Shown here: piece by piece, positions 1 through 11,311 of the stretch
Position numbering within the stretch: position 1 is the first letter of the stretch
Layout: every line of letters starts with the position of its first letter
NCBI RefSeq assembly: GCF_000321225.1
Contig: NW_004450285.1
Coordinates: forward strand, 4,740,971-4,804,970
DNA length: 64,000 nucleotides
Source of the DNA: Odobenus rosmarus divergens
Lineage: Eukaryota; Chordata; Mammalia; Carnivora; Odobenidae
Direction: 5' to 3'
Position numbers and translations under genes: made by a program
Notes under the pieces: generated by a model
Seen by the model: only the letters and a program-made list of their open reading frames with translations
The model's database searches: none
Told to the model about the DNA's origin: nothing

Positions 1-1260
1 CTATGAGAATGAGTTTGTCTCTGAAAAGGAGATGATTTGACAACCCAAACACCATTTTATTACAACAAAAAGGAAAATTATAGACTTTATTAATGAGAAG
101 CATTTTTTGAGTGGCTGAATAATTTGAAACTATGATAGATTCAAGGACTTTTGAATCAATTCTTTTAAATTCACTTAATAATACACAAAATTTGTATATT
201 GTAGCTTGCATCACATACTTTACAGTTCTATAAAAATCAAATTTCAAGACATTTTCAGAGAAAGCCCCATCAACTAATTATTTGGATTTTGGTTTTGGTT
301 GTGTCCTCCCCTGACACTGTCTCCAGTTCTCTCCTGTATCCTCGTCTCCTATATAATGTGGTGTGTCTTTTATAACTGTTGTTATAACTTCATGTTCTTG
401 CTGGTTTAAGAAAAATCTGCAATTATTGAATGATTATTTATTCTTCTCAAGGGAAAATAGTCAATAGTTCTTAACTGATTGCGCTTTGGAATAACTTATC
501 AAACCATCCTTGAGAATATTGTATTAAGTCCTTTAATTAATGAGTTACTGTATTTTTGTAAGTAGCACTGACATTCCTAGAAAAAAAGATAGGTGGAGTT
601 ACACATTATGACATAGGAGGTTTTCTTAGTATTTACCAGTATGTGTGGTCCGTGCAGAATTTTAAATACTTATTTGTGCTTTACATACGTTCATTTTAAA
701 TATGCATAAATACATAATCCACACCCTGTCTTTAATATGTGGCATCACCCAGATCTGGTCCTTTCCAAATTAACAAAGACTTCCTTGCTTTGATCAATTA
801 TCACTTAGGCCTGGCGGCATAAAAGAAGATAAGAAAGTATTACTATTGGCACTAGGTCACTACTAAAAACTATATAAATTCATCCATATAAGCAGTTTGC
901 TATTGTTGACTTATTATTGATTAATCATTGATGCTAAATTACTCCCATTTAATTGGGGGTATTAAAAGGCATATTTTAGTGTCTGTCACTATTTCAAATG
1001 AAAATGAGATGATAATGATTGTATTTGTCAGGAGATGACCTTTTGGGAGGACTATTCAGAAATGAAAGGTACATGCTGTCATCCAACAGACATGCTTGCA
1101 GGAACATATCCCTGGTGTATTGTTTTTGCTTTTGTTTAGGTATAATATTTATGAGCGTGTATCTCTCTCCTTCTCCATCTCTCCACCTTTGATTCATCTC
1201 TCTACCTCTCTATTATATAAAATTTCTCTTGCATATAGATAGCTGAATTTGTAATAAAAA
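1..1260. other. AT-rich unique sequence, nothing recognised
   Basis: I see no gene, tail-bearing retroposon or simple repeat. The reverse-strand open frame near 994-1197 has no recognisable domain and looks like chance. Confidence 0.5.
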
Positions 1261-1264
1261 GAAC

Positions 1265-1400
1265 ACTGCATGGGCTATTAGGACAGTTGATGCTTAAGTC
1301 TGGATTTATCCTCATCTTGGAGCTTTTAAAAAGTCATCTGGACTTTTGATTTCTCAGTTTCTTCATTAATAAAATAAAAGAATAAATTGTTCATCATTTT
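1265..1400 (+). mobile_element. MIR SINE fragment (old)
   Basis: The order of a degraded 'TCTGGATT...', 'AAAAAGTCATCTGGAC' and 'CTCAGTTTCTTCATTAATAAAAT' follows the MIR core and its 'CTCAGTTTCCTCATCTGTAAAATG' segment on the forward strand. It is very diverged and no TSD is visible. Confidence 0.5.
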
Positions 1401-1424
1401 ATTTCTAAAACTAGAATGTCAGCT

Positions 1425-1535
1425 GCACCAGAATAAAAACTTAATCTGGTTTATTTACTGCTGTATCCCAGCACCCAAAACAGTGCTTTGAATGCAGGAG
1501 GTTCTCAATAAATATTTTTGAATTAATTAATAAAT
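1425..1535 (+). mobile_element. L2 LINE 3' end (old)
   Basis: 'CAGCACCCAAAACAGTGC' followed by 'TCTCAATAAATATTTTTGAA' matches the characteristic L2 3' end (CAGCACCTAGAACAGTGCCTGG ... CTCAATAAATGTTTGTTGAA). It is a non-coding relic. Confidence 0.65.
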
Positions 1536-1702
1536 TCTAGTTATTCAAAATCAAATCTCAATTTTTATTATAAGGAGAGAAAGCAATATTTCTAACACAT
1601 GTGAATAGGGGCATAAAAAGTATACAGTACAAACATCTCTAATCCCACCACACCATAGAAGCAAGAGAGTAGGACCAATTTCATAGAACTCTGCTGTGTC
1701 CT

Positions 1703-1848
1703 TGTTACAGGATTGCAGGGTTCTTGTTTCATGGAGTCGAAGAATGAATCGTGCAGACACCAAAGGGTGAAGTGATAGTTTATTAACTGAAGGTGAGAAC
1801 AGAAAGAAAGCTCTCTAGAGTGAGAGGGGTCCCATCTGGGTCACCAAA
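1703..1848 (-). mobile_element. ERV1-type LTR fragment, R/U5 part
   Basis: Read on the reverse strand, the stretch has an AATAAA (near 1780), a 'TTTGGTGTCTGCACGATTCA' block and an 'ACAAGAACCC...CTGTAACA' end. This layout is like the R-U5 end of gammaretrovirus-class LTRs. The part expected upstream (U3) is missing because another LTR starts directly at 1849. No coding remains are seen. An alternative is that it is the leader of the element whose LTR lies at 1849-2442, since 'TGGTGACCCAGATGGGAC' next to that LTR could be a primer-binding site. Confidence 0.45.
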
Positions 1849-2442
1849 TGATGGAATTTTGGAATGTTGGTGAGGTCCGGAGCCGATGGCCAAGAAAAAA
1901 TTCTTGAGAGGTCTTTGGTGCAAGAAGGTGATTTTATTAAAGCCCGGGGATAGGACCTGTGGGCAGAAAGAGCTGCACTGGGGTCATAAGAAGTGGTCCA
2001 TTATACACTTTCAAGTTGCGAGGGGGTTAGGGATAGCATAAGTCCCTGAGGAATTTTGGAAACAAGGTTTCCAGGACCTTGAGGGGACCCACTATTGTTA
2101 GGAAAATGTCATTTATTACTATTTAGTAAACCCTCAGTCATGAGACCCCTCGGATGTATATTGGTGGGTCATATACTTGAGGGATGATTGCCAACATACA
2201 TCTTGGGGGGAGGGGGGTAGAGATAATGGAAGTTTCCCAAGGAATTTTTATATGTTCAAGTAGACTTCCAAGATCCTGGGGGTCAGGCTAAGATTGCCTT
2301 TTGCCCTTAACAAAGTGTCAACAACATCCAGGCAGTTGAGTCCCTAGAGGAATGTCACTCTTCCTGTTACAAGGACTTGTCAATGGACTGTAAGTAGTAA
2401 GGAAATTGAATAACCTTTCTTCTGCCTTTGTTTCCCACATCA
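1849..2442 (-). mobile_element. ERV1-type LTR, copy 1 (about 594 bp)
   Basis: It starts TG and ends CA. On the reverse strand it carries 'CTTTAATAAAATC' about 70-80 bases before its end, which fits a polyadenylation signal in R/U5 and sets the orientation. By eye it is roughly 85% alike over its length to the LTR at 56125-56697. Shared blocks include 'GGGCAGAAAGAGCTGCACTG', 'GGACCTTGAGGGGACC' and 'TAGTAAACCCTCAGTCATGAG'. The flanking 4-mers (CAAA / TCCT) do not match, so either the TSD has decayed or this is one end of a longer, rearranged provirus. Confidence 0.7.
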
Positions 2443-2735
2443 TCCTGACTGTATTTCAGTCTGTTTCGATTTCCTCATGAGTAACATTCTCCTGATTTTG
2501 TATTTCATATTCTTTTACATTTCTTGACTGTTTCATCACCTGTAACCTTATTCCTAAAATATGTCACTTATTTTTATATAATTTGGAACTTTTTATAAAT
2601 AGAATAATGTTTCTTTCATGATGTGATTTATGCTGAACACCATATTTGAGATATCCATCTATGGGGATACAATTTATATATTTTCACTATAATTTGAATT
2701 CTTCATTCTGTTTCATTGCTCTGTTTCCCTGTTTT
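2443..2735. other. AT-rich, nothing recognised
   Basis: No repeat or gene was identified. It could be the far edge of the old L1 that follows. Confidence 0.4.
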
Positions 2736-2739
2736 TGTG

Positions 2740-3620
2740 CTTATAGACACTATCTTAATTATGGTATCATTTTAACATAAAAATATTTGACAGGTCTTAA
2801 TATCTCACATGGTGTGTCTCCTTCCCTATTATTTTCCAGGTGTGTCTTGGTCCTTCTTGGGTATTTTCTCATTCAAAAACACATTAGATTCTGCTTATTC
2901 AAGTTCCAAAATCTCTCTGTATTTTTATTGGAATGCCACTGAATCTACAGAGCATTTGGGAGTAATTGAATTGTTATTTTATTATTTTTCCTTCTCATGA
3001 AAATGAAATATAGTCTTCTAATTTTTTTACATAATCTTTTGAAACACACTTTACATTTTTATCCCTGCATTTCATGGCTGCAATATGGATGTTTTTACAA
3101 GTCAGTCTTTAATTTTTTCACTTGTCTTTTTTAGCTATGTCTAATCTGGTCTTTTAACTCATTTGTGAAATTAATTTCAGTTATTGAAATTATTTCATTA
3201 TTAGAAGTTATATTTGTTCTTAAAATTTTTTTCTTAGTAATTTATAAAAAGTTTTTTTCCTTGATCAAATTTTTCAGTTTCTCTTTTTTCAACATGTAAA
3301 TGTTTTTATTATATATTCCATATCCAGTAATTTCAGTATCTAAAAACTGTGTATTTTATTTCTTTCTGTTGTTTCTTTGGGTATTATGGTGCATTATTTG
3401 TGTGGATTGTGATTCTGTGTCATAATTTATGTTCTTAGAAATTTTTTTAGCGATGAATTCCTGAGAACTGTTAACCCAAAAAGGATTTGCCTTTGCTTCT
3501 GCCAGGTCCCTAGGAATGCTGTTAACAATAATCACTTTATAATTAAGATTTCTGTTTAAGGATTTTTGAACCATCCAAGTACGGGAATTTGCGAGCACAG
3601 ATTTGAGGAGGGCCAAATTA
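2740..3620 (-). mobile_element. Old L1 (L1M-class) fragment
   Basis: 'TTCAAGTTCCAAAATCTCTC' and 'TTGGAATGCCACTGAATCTA' around 2880-2950 follow a known antisense L1 ORF2 passage. The stretch from 3080 to 3610 resembles the 5' region of old L1s seen again at 38150-39900. It is strongly decayed. The 86-codon reverse frame at 3356-3616 matches nothing I know. Confidence 0.45.
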
Positions 3621-4395
3621 TGGGGAGAGAATATATCTGCTTCTAGACCCAGTAAAATTTAATTGTAAGTTTTCTAAAGTAAATGCTCGAATAAAAGGGA
3701 GGGCAGGGGGCCTAGAATCAGTAAGAAGCCTAAGATTTAGTCAAGCTGAGGGCCACCCCTAAGTTCCTAATCAATTTCCTGGTCAATCCCAGGAAGAAGG
3801 AGAAACACAGGAAAAGCTGAAGTTATTTTTATTTCCCATTAGATTGATAGTATATGATTCACAGAGTCAGAAATAATGTCATTGCACAAAATATAAAACT
3901 TGGCTTTTTGCACACCTGGTCTGGCTACTGAGATTCATTAACACACACAGTAAAGATGTGTGCTGCTCTTCCCTCCTGCACAGCAGTTTATTTGAAGTTC
4001 ACTGTCACACTGAACATGTACTGCTTTAAGCTTCAGCATTATTCAGTGGTCTCTTGTCAGACTCACTAACTTGGGGGTGGAATTAATACTCCAGGGCCCA
4101 CCCCTCCTTACCTCTCACGCCATACCCTGTATACACATTAAAAAGGAACCTCAGAATCACCAGTGATCTTTGCCTTCACTTTTATTATGGATTTCTAATT
4201 GTCTCATCAGTCCAGTAATGGGTTTACAATTATGCTTTTTATATTTTATGCAGCATTCTGAATTTTTTTCAATGGTAGTGTTATTGAAGAAATACCATAG
4301 TGCTGAAAATGAAAATCTCTATCTCAGGTTTTTGTTTTTTGCTTTTTTTTTAGAATGAACAAAATCTACCAAAAGTGATTGTAAACCTACAGTCA
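3621..4395. other. No feature recognised
   Basis: Unique-looking AT-rich sequence. The short open frame at 4170-4358 has no recognisable domain. Confidence 0.4.
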
Positions 4396-4399
4396 TTTT

Positions 4400-4545
4400 T
4401 CCTGTATTTATTGAGTTCATCATATGTGTCATATATTATGCCAGGTATCAAAGACAGAAAGAATGGGATAGGATCTGCCTTCTTGGAGCTCACAATCTCC
4501 AGGCAGGGAGAATCTCAGAAACCTAGTCAATTGTAATAGAAAACC
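4400..4545 (-). mobile_element. L2 LINE 3' fragment
   Basis: 'TATTTATTGAGTTCATCATA', 'CCAGGTATCAAAGACAGAAA' and 'TTGGAGCTCACAATCTCCAG' are the reverse complement of the L2 3' end in the expected order. Confidence 0.6.
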
Positions 4546-4571
4546 GTTCTGTGGGAACTTTGTGGACCACT

Positions 4572-4779
4572 TTTTTTTTTTAAGATTTTATTCATTTATT
4601 TAAGAGAGAGAGCATGAGTGAGAGAGCACAAGCAGGGGGAGCAGCAGAGGGAGAGGGAGAGGGAAAAGCAGACTCCCCCCCTGAGCAGGGAGCTTGATGT
4701 GGGGTTCCATATCAAGACCCTGAGATCATGACCTGAGCCAAAGGCAGCTGCTTAACTGACTGAGCCACCCAGGCGCCCC
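4572..4779 (-). mobile_element. CAN-SINE (tRNA-Lys derived)
   Basis: The reverse-complement layout is complete. T-tract and 'AAGATTTTATTCATTT' (tail) come first, then the GA-rich middle, then 'CTGAGCCACCCAGGCGCCCC' (tRNA head). Imperfect TSDs TGTGGACCACT (4561-4571) and TGAGGACCGCT (4781-4791) differ at two positions, so this is a middle-aged copy. Confidence 0.95.
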
Positions 4780-4791
4780 TTGAGGACCGCT

Positions 4792-5890
4792 TTCAATTGG
4801 CCTTGAGAATCTGAGGCAAGCTTTGCTGAAAAGGAGGTATATGAGGTGGTTCATGATGACTTAGCAGAAAACTGGCAAAAAAGTGGATTTAGGGACTTAC
4901 TGCAAGATGAAGAAATAACTCATCTGGAGATTCTGCACAGAGCTGGGAGTGTTGAGGTGGCTGAAGGATGGACTGTGACAGGGTTTCAGGATATGCGTTT
5001 GGCTAGGTGCTGATCATATTGGAAAGGGAGATTTTGAATAATTGCTAGATTAAGCATTTGAAAGTTTTGTGGTATTGAAAATATCCAGTAAGCTGGAAAT
5101 TTAATGAAGAAATGAATAAGGATATTATAAGATGCTTAAGAAACATTTGCTCTTTGGGGAAATTGTGAGACAGTTGAACAGCTTCCTACTTGAATACAGA
5201 TTTTTTCATTTTACTTACTCTTAGCTAGCAATAAAGATAATTTTGACTTTCTCCAAAATTAATGATTCTAATGGAAAATGTTTATATACATATATATAAA
5301 TATATATATATATAATATTTCCCTAAGGCCCCTCTTCATTGCCAATTTTCTGGTGAGTCAACAAGAACCTGTATACTCTCATACTCAAAATTCAAAACCT
5401 GTACCCTCAAAAATTATTACCATAGTTTTCTCATGCCAGACCCTGTAATAGAGGATTTTCCCTTCTCTAGGATCTGAGACATTATTTTTCTCAGCACACA
5501 GGAATAATGAGAAGAACAAATGCATGCAAAGACTTAGAAGAGGAAATGCTTGATTAAGATATTTGCTGAATCACTGTCTGGCTGCAAAGAAAGAACATTC
5601 GTCACAACAGATGAATTTGCCAAAGCAATGTGAGAACAGGTGACCGGGGCGAGCGTAATGAACTTGCCAAGGGAATCAAGTACAGCACATTTGTAACAGC
5701 TGCTGGACTTCAATGAACCTTAGGGAATTTACTTGAGAGGTTGAGCCAGTTTATCTACTAGCATCATTGCCAGGGATGTGCTAGGAACTTGAGAAGCAAG
5801 CTTGTACATCAGGAATATAAAATATCATAGGAGTCACTGTGGAGACTATGAGATCCCAACATCTTAAAGAGGAAGACAAAACTTGAGATA
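4792..5890. other. Unique sequence with an AT microsatellite
   Basis: Nothing is recognised apart from an imperfect TA tract at about 5282-5314 (tatatacatatatataaata...). Confidence 0.45.
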
Positions 5891-5894
5891 GGTT

Positions 5895-6790
5895 TACAGG
5901 GGCATTTGTTCCTTCAACAAATAAACTTCTTGACTATCTGCTGAAGACAGAGTATAGATTAATGTGCTGATGTGCAAAAGAAGGAAAGAAAAAATCCTAA
6001 TCTTTGGGACCTTATTATCTAGGGAACATGATACCTGCAGATATGATACGTTCATGGGAGTGTGAAAAGAGATAGAGAAGTGTCAAAATGAATATGAATA
6101 CATTAGTGCTAAGTTTTAAAATTATATTGGTCATAGTGAACTGTAATAGATGGCTTAATAGAAGAGCTTGTACTTGTGCAGAGTTTTGAAAATTGTGTGT
6201 GTTTGGACCAGGGAGGACAGAGATCTTGCATGAAGGAGTCACTTGCTTCTCCTGCAGCCATGGCAGACACCACTGATCAGTCTTCTTCCCACTGAACCTG
6301 GAAGCCGTATTAATCATTCTCAGTGTAGTGTTGCAGGAAGACTCTGTGTTTCATCATAGATACCATTAGAGGTGAAAAGTGTTTATCACCCCTGATTTGT
6401 ATAGAGAAATTAAGGCAAGGGCATTCTAGGCAGAGGGTGGAACGTGTGCAAAAGATCGGCCTTAGAATTTGTGTCTGAGGCGCCTGGGTGGCTCATGCGC
6501 TGGGTCATGATCCCAGCGTCTTGGGATTGAGCCCCCGCATCTGACTCCCTGCTCCGCGGGAAGCCTGCTTCTCCCTCTCCCGCTCCCCCCTGCTTGTGTT
6601 CCCTCTCTCGCTGTCTCTCTCTCTCTGTCAAATAAATAAATAAAATCTTTTAAAAAAATAAATAAATAGAATTTGTGTCCAGTAGAAAGTGAGGATTTAC
6701 GCTGAGTAATAGGGGAAAGAGGTTGGGTCGTTATAGTGTGGATCCTAGAGGATCATAGACGCCCATTTAGGATATTTGTCTCACCTGGTT
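5895..6790 (-). mobile_element. L2 LINE fragment, split by a SINE
   Basis: The order 'CCTTCAACAAATAAACTTCT', 'GACCTTATTATCTAGGGA', 'ATTCTAGGCAGAGGGTGGAA' and, after the SINE at 6478-6666, 'CTAGAGGATCATAGA' follows the antisense L2 consensus as I remember it. It is very diverged, so the extent is approximate. Confidence 0.45.
6478..6666 (+). mobile_element. CAN-SINE with shortened tRNA head
   Basis: It begins 'GGCGCCTGGGTGGCTCA' and ends with AAATAAATAAATAAAATCTTTT plus an A-rich tail. Exact 13-bp TSDs TAGAATTTGTGTC lie at 6463-6475 and 6667-6679. The head jumps from 'GGTGGCTCA' to 'GGGTCATGATCC', so about 20 bases between the two Pol III promoter boxes are missing compared with the other copies here. 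Confidence 0.95.
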
Positions 6791-6799
6791 ACTGAGAAC

Positions 6800-7315
6800 T
6801 AGGGTTTGTTTTTTTAACCATTTTAATTGCAGTATGGTTGACATATAAAGAGTGTACATATTTGTGTAGACGACTTGATGAGTTTGTAGCTAAGTATATA
6901 CCCGTGAAACCACATCTATGCTATAAACATACCCTCACCTCCAAAAACTTCCACCCTCTTTATCATTATTATTTCTTTTGTGTATGCATAAAAATACCTA
7001 ACATAAGATCTACCCTCTTGGCAAAATTTTAAGTATAAAATACATTATTGTATTGTACTCTATGCTATACAATAAATCTCCAGGTCTTACTCATCTTGTA
7101 TAAATGAAACTTCGTACCCTTTGACTAATATTTCCCATTTCTTCATCCTGTCTCTGGAAGCTACTATCCTACTCTCTGCTTTTATGAGTTTGACTATTTT
7201 AGAGTCTTCATACATGTCATGTTGTAGCTGTCCTTTGGTGTCTAGCTTATTTCACATAGCATAATATCCTCCAGGTTCATTCATATCGCTGCAACAAGTA
7301 GATTTTTGGAAGCAA
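6800..7315 (-). mobile_element. Old L1 3' UTR/ORF2 end (L1M-class)
   Basis: 'TTAATTGCAGTATGGTTGAC' opens it and 'CTTATTTCACATAGCATAAT' then 'CCTCCAGGTTCATTCATATC' close it. These are antisense landmarks of the L1 3' region. Stops occur in all frames. Confidence 0.65.
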
Positions 7316-8038
7316 AGGCATGACAAGATAATGGAGTAAGTTATGTTAGATTTTTATGTAAGATTGATAGGGAAAGGAACTTATGTGGGGTTTTGTCATT
7401 ATCTTAGAGTTTAGCATCTAAAACACTTCCCAGTAATTTTGGGATTTTCCAACTTATATGGCAGAGCTCATTTGTCACTATTGAATGCAAAATACTCACA
7501 GTCCCAGGGTCCTCTGCAGCTAGGGAATGGGCACATATTCTATGAGGCTACCATGAGGAAGTCAGTTTCACACTGGATCCATTCTGGCAATGGGTGGCAG
7601 TCCATAGTATCAGCAGCAGCATGAGTAGCAGAAGGAGCTATTTCCTATTTCCAGGGAAAGCAGAGGCAACAATATGCCAGGTCAGTGCAATTGGCAAGGC
7701 AAGGGGTAGTAGTGTCTGTGCCTAAAAGAGAGGAAAAAATGTCGGTGATTCTTGCAACATTATGCTGCAGTTCTTGGTTGTTTAGTCCCAACCACAGTTT
7801 GGGGCTCTCCCAGTGATATTTTCACAACCCTTTCAACAAATGCTGCTTTTGTGTAAGTGGACCAGATTGGTTTCTGTTGCATGCAGAACTGATCCAGGGG
7901 CATTCTAGTGGGAAGAATATAAAAATGATTTAGCCATGTGTAGGTGGGCTCCTAAGCAAGTGTGATAGGACAAGTAATTTTCAAGAATGAGTGAAAAGTT
8001 TTGGTGTCTGATTGTCTGTAAGAATAAAGAGTGGGAAG
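7316..8038. other. Unclassified, possibly an old LTR
   Basis: 'CAGTCCCAGGGTCCTCTGCA' (7500-7519) and 'TTGGTTTCTGTTGCATGCAG' (7868-7888) recall decayed mammalian LTR elements, but I cannot assign a family. No gene is seen. The 61-codon frame at 7439 has no known domain. Confidence 0.25.
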
Positions 8039-8040
8039 TT

Positions 8041-8224
8041 TTTTTTTTTAAAGATTTTATTTATTCATTAGAGAGAGAGAGAGAGAGAGCACAAGCAGGG
8101 GGAGGGGCAGAGAGAGAGGGACAAGCTGAGTGGTGAGCCCAACACGGGGCTCTATCCTAGGACCCCAAGATCATGGCCTGAGCTGAAGGCAGATGCTTAA
8201 CCAACTGAGCCACCTAGGTGCCCC
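8041..8224 (-). mobile_element. CAN-SINE
   Basis: T-tract and 'AAAGATTTTATTTATTCATT', then a perfect GA run (8072-8090), then 'CAACTGAGCCACCTAGGTGC'. TSDs are near-identical: GAGTGGGAAGTTTTT before and GATTGGGAAAGTTTTT after. Confidence 0.95.
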
Positions 8225-8225
8225 A

Positions 8226-10235
8226 AGATTGGGAAAGTTTTTAAGTGCTGGGGTGAGCTACTGGAAAAATACTGGAGGACATTAGTGGAGGGGTGATCAG
8301 TGGGATGTGGGGAGCACATTGTGTTATTCCACGTTTGAGATGCTTTTCTCTGTGTTTAGACCATCTGTGCTTGCTCATTGGCTCCCACTGAATGTAAGCC
8401 CTTACTCTGTTACAGAGAGTGGCAGATAGGTGTGTTATCATCCTCGACCTAAAAAGGATGGTGCTAGGTCCTTGAGAAGGACATTCCTGGAGTGTAAAAT
8501 TGGCAGGAAGCTTTCTAAAAAGGTTTACATCTCCAGGCGGCAGAGAAAAAAAAAATTAGCACACACATTAAAGATTAATTATTTTTTTCCCATTTACATA
8601 CTCCTTAGAGAGTTTTTTAATGACTTAACTATTTATAGCCCTCCCAAACTCCAACTAGGGTCACAAACCAATACCAAAGTTTTACTAGTTTTTTTTTTTA
8701 ATTCAAATCTATCTATATGTGGTAAAACCAACGGGACATTTGCATTGTTTTCATTTATGTGTAGGAAAATCAGTAAATAAAGCAGTAAGCAGCTATAAAC
8801 TCAGTATTCAACTTTAAGAGAGTAACTTAACAACTATGAACATGTATAAGAGACAAAATGCAAAATCTACATTTAAAATTATGTAAATAAATGATGAATT
8901 TTAAATTGATGTGAATATATTATATGAGATGGTTAATGTTGGAATGTACAATTGTATGTGCATACAAATGGAATATATATTTAAGTATATTAGAATATAA
9001 GTACCAAAAAAGATTCCAGAAATCATAAAATGACAGATGAGTGAAACTATACCAATAAATTCCAATAAAATTGCTCCTCAGTTATATTTATTTCCTATTT
9101 TCTAAGTGATTTCCTGATTAATCTGTAATGTTAGTTGATCCATAATGTTAGTAAATCCATAAATTGATATTTTACTCTCTTGCTTTCATCAGAAATTGAG
9201 GTAATTTAAATTATGAGGTTAAAGTTCTCCTTTAAATTAAAGTATTCTTCTAAGTAACCAAATGGAAAAACGTCTAAATTAAGCAAACCAACTAGATGTT
9301 TTCTAATGTACTGAAAATTGATTTCCACTGGACACAATTTTATTCACTCTAATATTTTTTCATGTTAGCCCTTTAGTCTGAATTTTTTCCCCTGGAGAAG
9401 AACGTCAGTATCTTAGAAAAACAGTATATATAACATGCTTCAATAAACCTAAAGATATCTGAAGCAATTAAAGTGTTTGTGTAACACAGTCACTGATTTA
9501 GTTTCAGTACACACATTTCTATTTTTTCTATTTGATTTGAATATGGCCTATTGTCTTTGTCTTTTTTCACCCCCTCTTATTCTCTTATTCAACTCTTGGT
9601 GGAGAAAAGGCCTTTTTAAAAAGCTCTTTTTTCTGTTTCATTTTCGTTTTTGTTTTTTTCTGTAGTAGACCTGTGCTCAAATAGCAGGAAAAAGGTTTTA
9701 TTACTATCTTCTCATGCCAAATGTCTTCAGTTAGTGCATTGACCAATAAAGATTGTTTGTCTTCAGGTGTAGTTTTATTTATGCAGTAAATGGTTATTGA
9801 AGTTGTATATAAGTTGAACTTTTAAGACATCAAACCATGTGTTAAATATATGTAGGAATGGCTCTACATAAATTGCGATCTAGTCTCCAAGAAATGTTTC
9901 TGTCTGGTTCTGGTGTCTTCTATCTTGGCCAAGGAACAAAGCTATACCTTCACTCTTTCATTCCTTTACCCTCTCCTGCAAGTTTGCAGTAGCTTGTTTG
10001 AAAAAATAATTTTAAAAATGACTGTGCATAAATGATCCCCCTATTTAAAAGGTTTCTTTATTTCTGCTTTTTGTGGGTATCTATGAGAGAACTAAAAACA
10101 AATGGATTATTCCATTGAAAGTTCACTTACTGTCCTAGAAATAGAGTATGAATTTCATAAAATAAGTGGGAAGATACAGGAAGGAAATTAATATTAAATG
10201 AAGTCTTCATCTAATAATACTCAACTTTCTGCAGG
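8226..10235. other. Two kilobases of unique AT-rich DNA
   Basis: I could not match any part to a repeat family. The forward open frames at 8430-8780 and 9477-9665 are rich in Lys/Phe/Ser from A- and T-runs and show no domain. A few short T- and A-tracts are the only structure. Confidence 0.5.
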
Positions 10236-10239
10236 AAAA

Positions 10240-10650
10240 TGTTGCTATAACTCACATTACAGATAAAGAAATGAGGTTTAGAGAATTCTAGGATTTGGCC
10301 AAGATAGTGCAGTGTGAGTTCTGATCTCTTTTTCTTTTAATATTTATTTACTTATTTGAGAGAGAGAGCAAGCAAGCAGAGTTTGGGAGCGGAGGGAAAA
10401 AATCTCAAGCAGACTCCCCACGGAGTGCGGAGCCTGACTCACAGGGCTCGATCCCGGGACTCAAGAGATCATGACCTAAGCTGATATCAAGAGTTGGACA
10501 CACAAACAACTAAGCCTCTCAGGCGCCCCAGATTTCTAAGTCCATAGATGTTACCTTACAATAAGCTGCTTCCTATAATGGTAACAGCTGACATTTATTA
10601 AGCACTTACCTTACGCCAGAAATTCTTATTAGTGTTTTAAAAGTGTCATT
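10240..10650 (-). mobile_element. MIR SINE remnants split by a CAN-SINE
   Basis: 'ACAGATAAAGAAATGAGGTT' and 'TTTGGCCAAGATAGTGCAGT' (10259-10313) correspond to antisense MIR ('ACAGATGAGGAAACTGAGG' ... 'GCCCAAGGTCACACAGC'). A second piece at 10588-10640 has 'TTTATTAAGCACTTACCTTA'. The CAN-SINE at 10330-10529 sits inside the first piece. Confidence 0.6.
10330..10529 (-). mobile_element. CAN-SINE, older subtype
   Basis: It has a 'TTAATATTTATTTACTTATT' tail, 'CTCGATCCCGGGACTC' and 'CTAAGCCTCTCAGGCGCCCC'. The 'ATATCAAGAGTTGGAC' segment marks an older subtype, shared with the copy at 26768-26964. The TSDs are weak (GATCTCT / GATTTCT). Confidence 0.9.
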
Positions 10651-11110
10651 GCTCTCCGGCCACGCCTGTGGTTGAATAATTTGGGATTGTGATTCATTGT
10701 AAGGAGGAAGAGCTTACATCATGGGGATCCATGGGGCATCTCAGTGGGAGACTATTAACAAGATTTACAGAGGGCCTAGTATCCTGTTATTGGTGATTTT
10801 CAGGAAGATTTAAGGAAGCAGGGCTTTGCTCCAGATTGAATGTAGTCAGGAAGTGGGGGTATTTCTATGATTGGTTATGCTAATCTTATCTAGAAGGAGG
10901 GAAAGCTAGAATGAGGCCAAAGCTATAATTGTGAAAGCAGTCACTCATTTGGCAGAATAGAGGAATGTTTGGATTATTTTTGTTGTTTGGACAATGTTCA
11001 GGTTTTCATCCATGTTTAGGCAGGATTATAGAATGACCTGGTTTTGGTCTTGAACCATCATAGTCATATAGTAATATGTGGCCTTTTATGATATTGATAT
11101 TCTATAAAAT
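10651..11110. other. Unclassified, LTR-like text
   Basis: The composition is less AT-rich than its surroundings, and phrases such as 'TGATTGGTTATGCTAATCTT' look like LTR sequence. I cannot place it in a family and see no coding frame. Similar-looking unassigned sequence continues at 11326-11760. Confidence 0.25.
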
Positions 11111-11121
11111 TGTTTATGTTT

Positions 11122-11311
11122 GGGGTGTCTTTGTGGCTCAGTCAGTTAAGTGTCTGCCTTCAGCTTAAGTCATGATCTCAGGGTCCTGGGATGGAGCCCT
11201 GTGTCGGGCTCCCTGCTCAGCGGAAAGTCGGCTTCTCCATCTGCCCCTACCCCTGCTCAAGTGCACTCTCTCTCTCTCTCACATAAATAAATAAAATCTT
11301 TAAATTAAAAA
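11122..11311 (+). mobile_element. CAN-SINE
   Basis: 'GGGGTGTCTTTGTGGCTCAG' starts it and ACATAAATAAATAAAATCTTT ends it. TSDs are AAATTGTTTATGTT and AAATTATTTATGTT (one mismatch). Several head substitutions suggest middle age. Confidence 0.95.

Noticed and set aside
8430..8780. Basic 116-codon open frame
   Set aside because: The Lys/Phe-rich composition comes from A- and T-runs; there is no similarity to a known family and no supporting signal.
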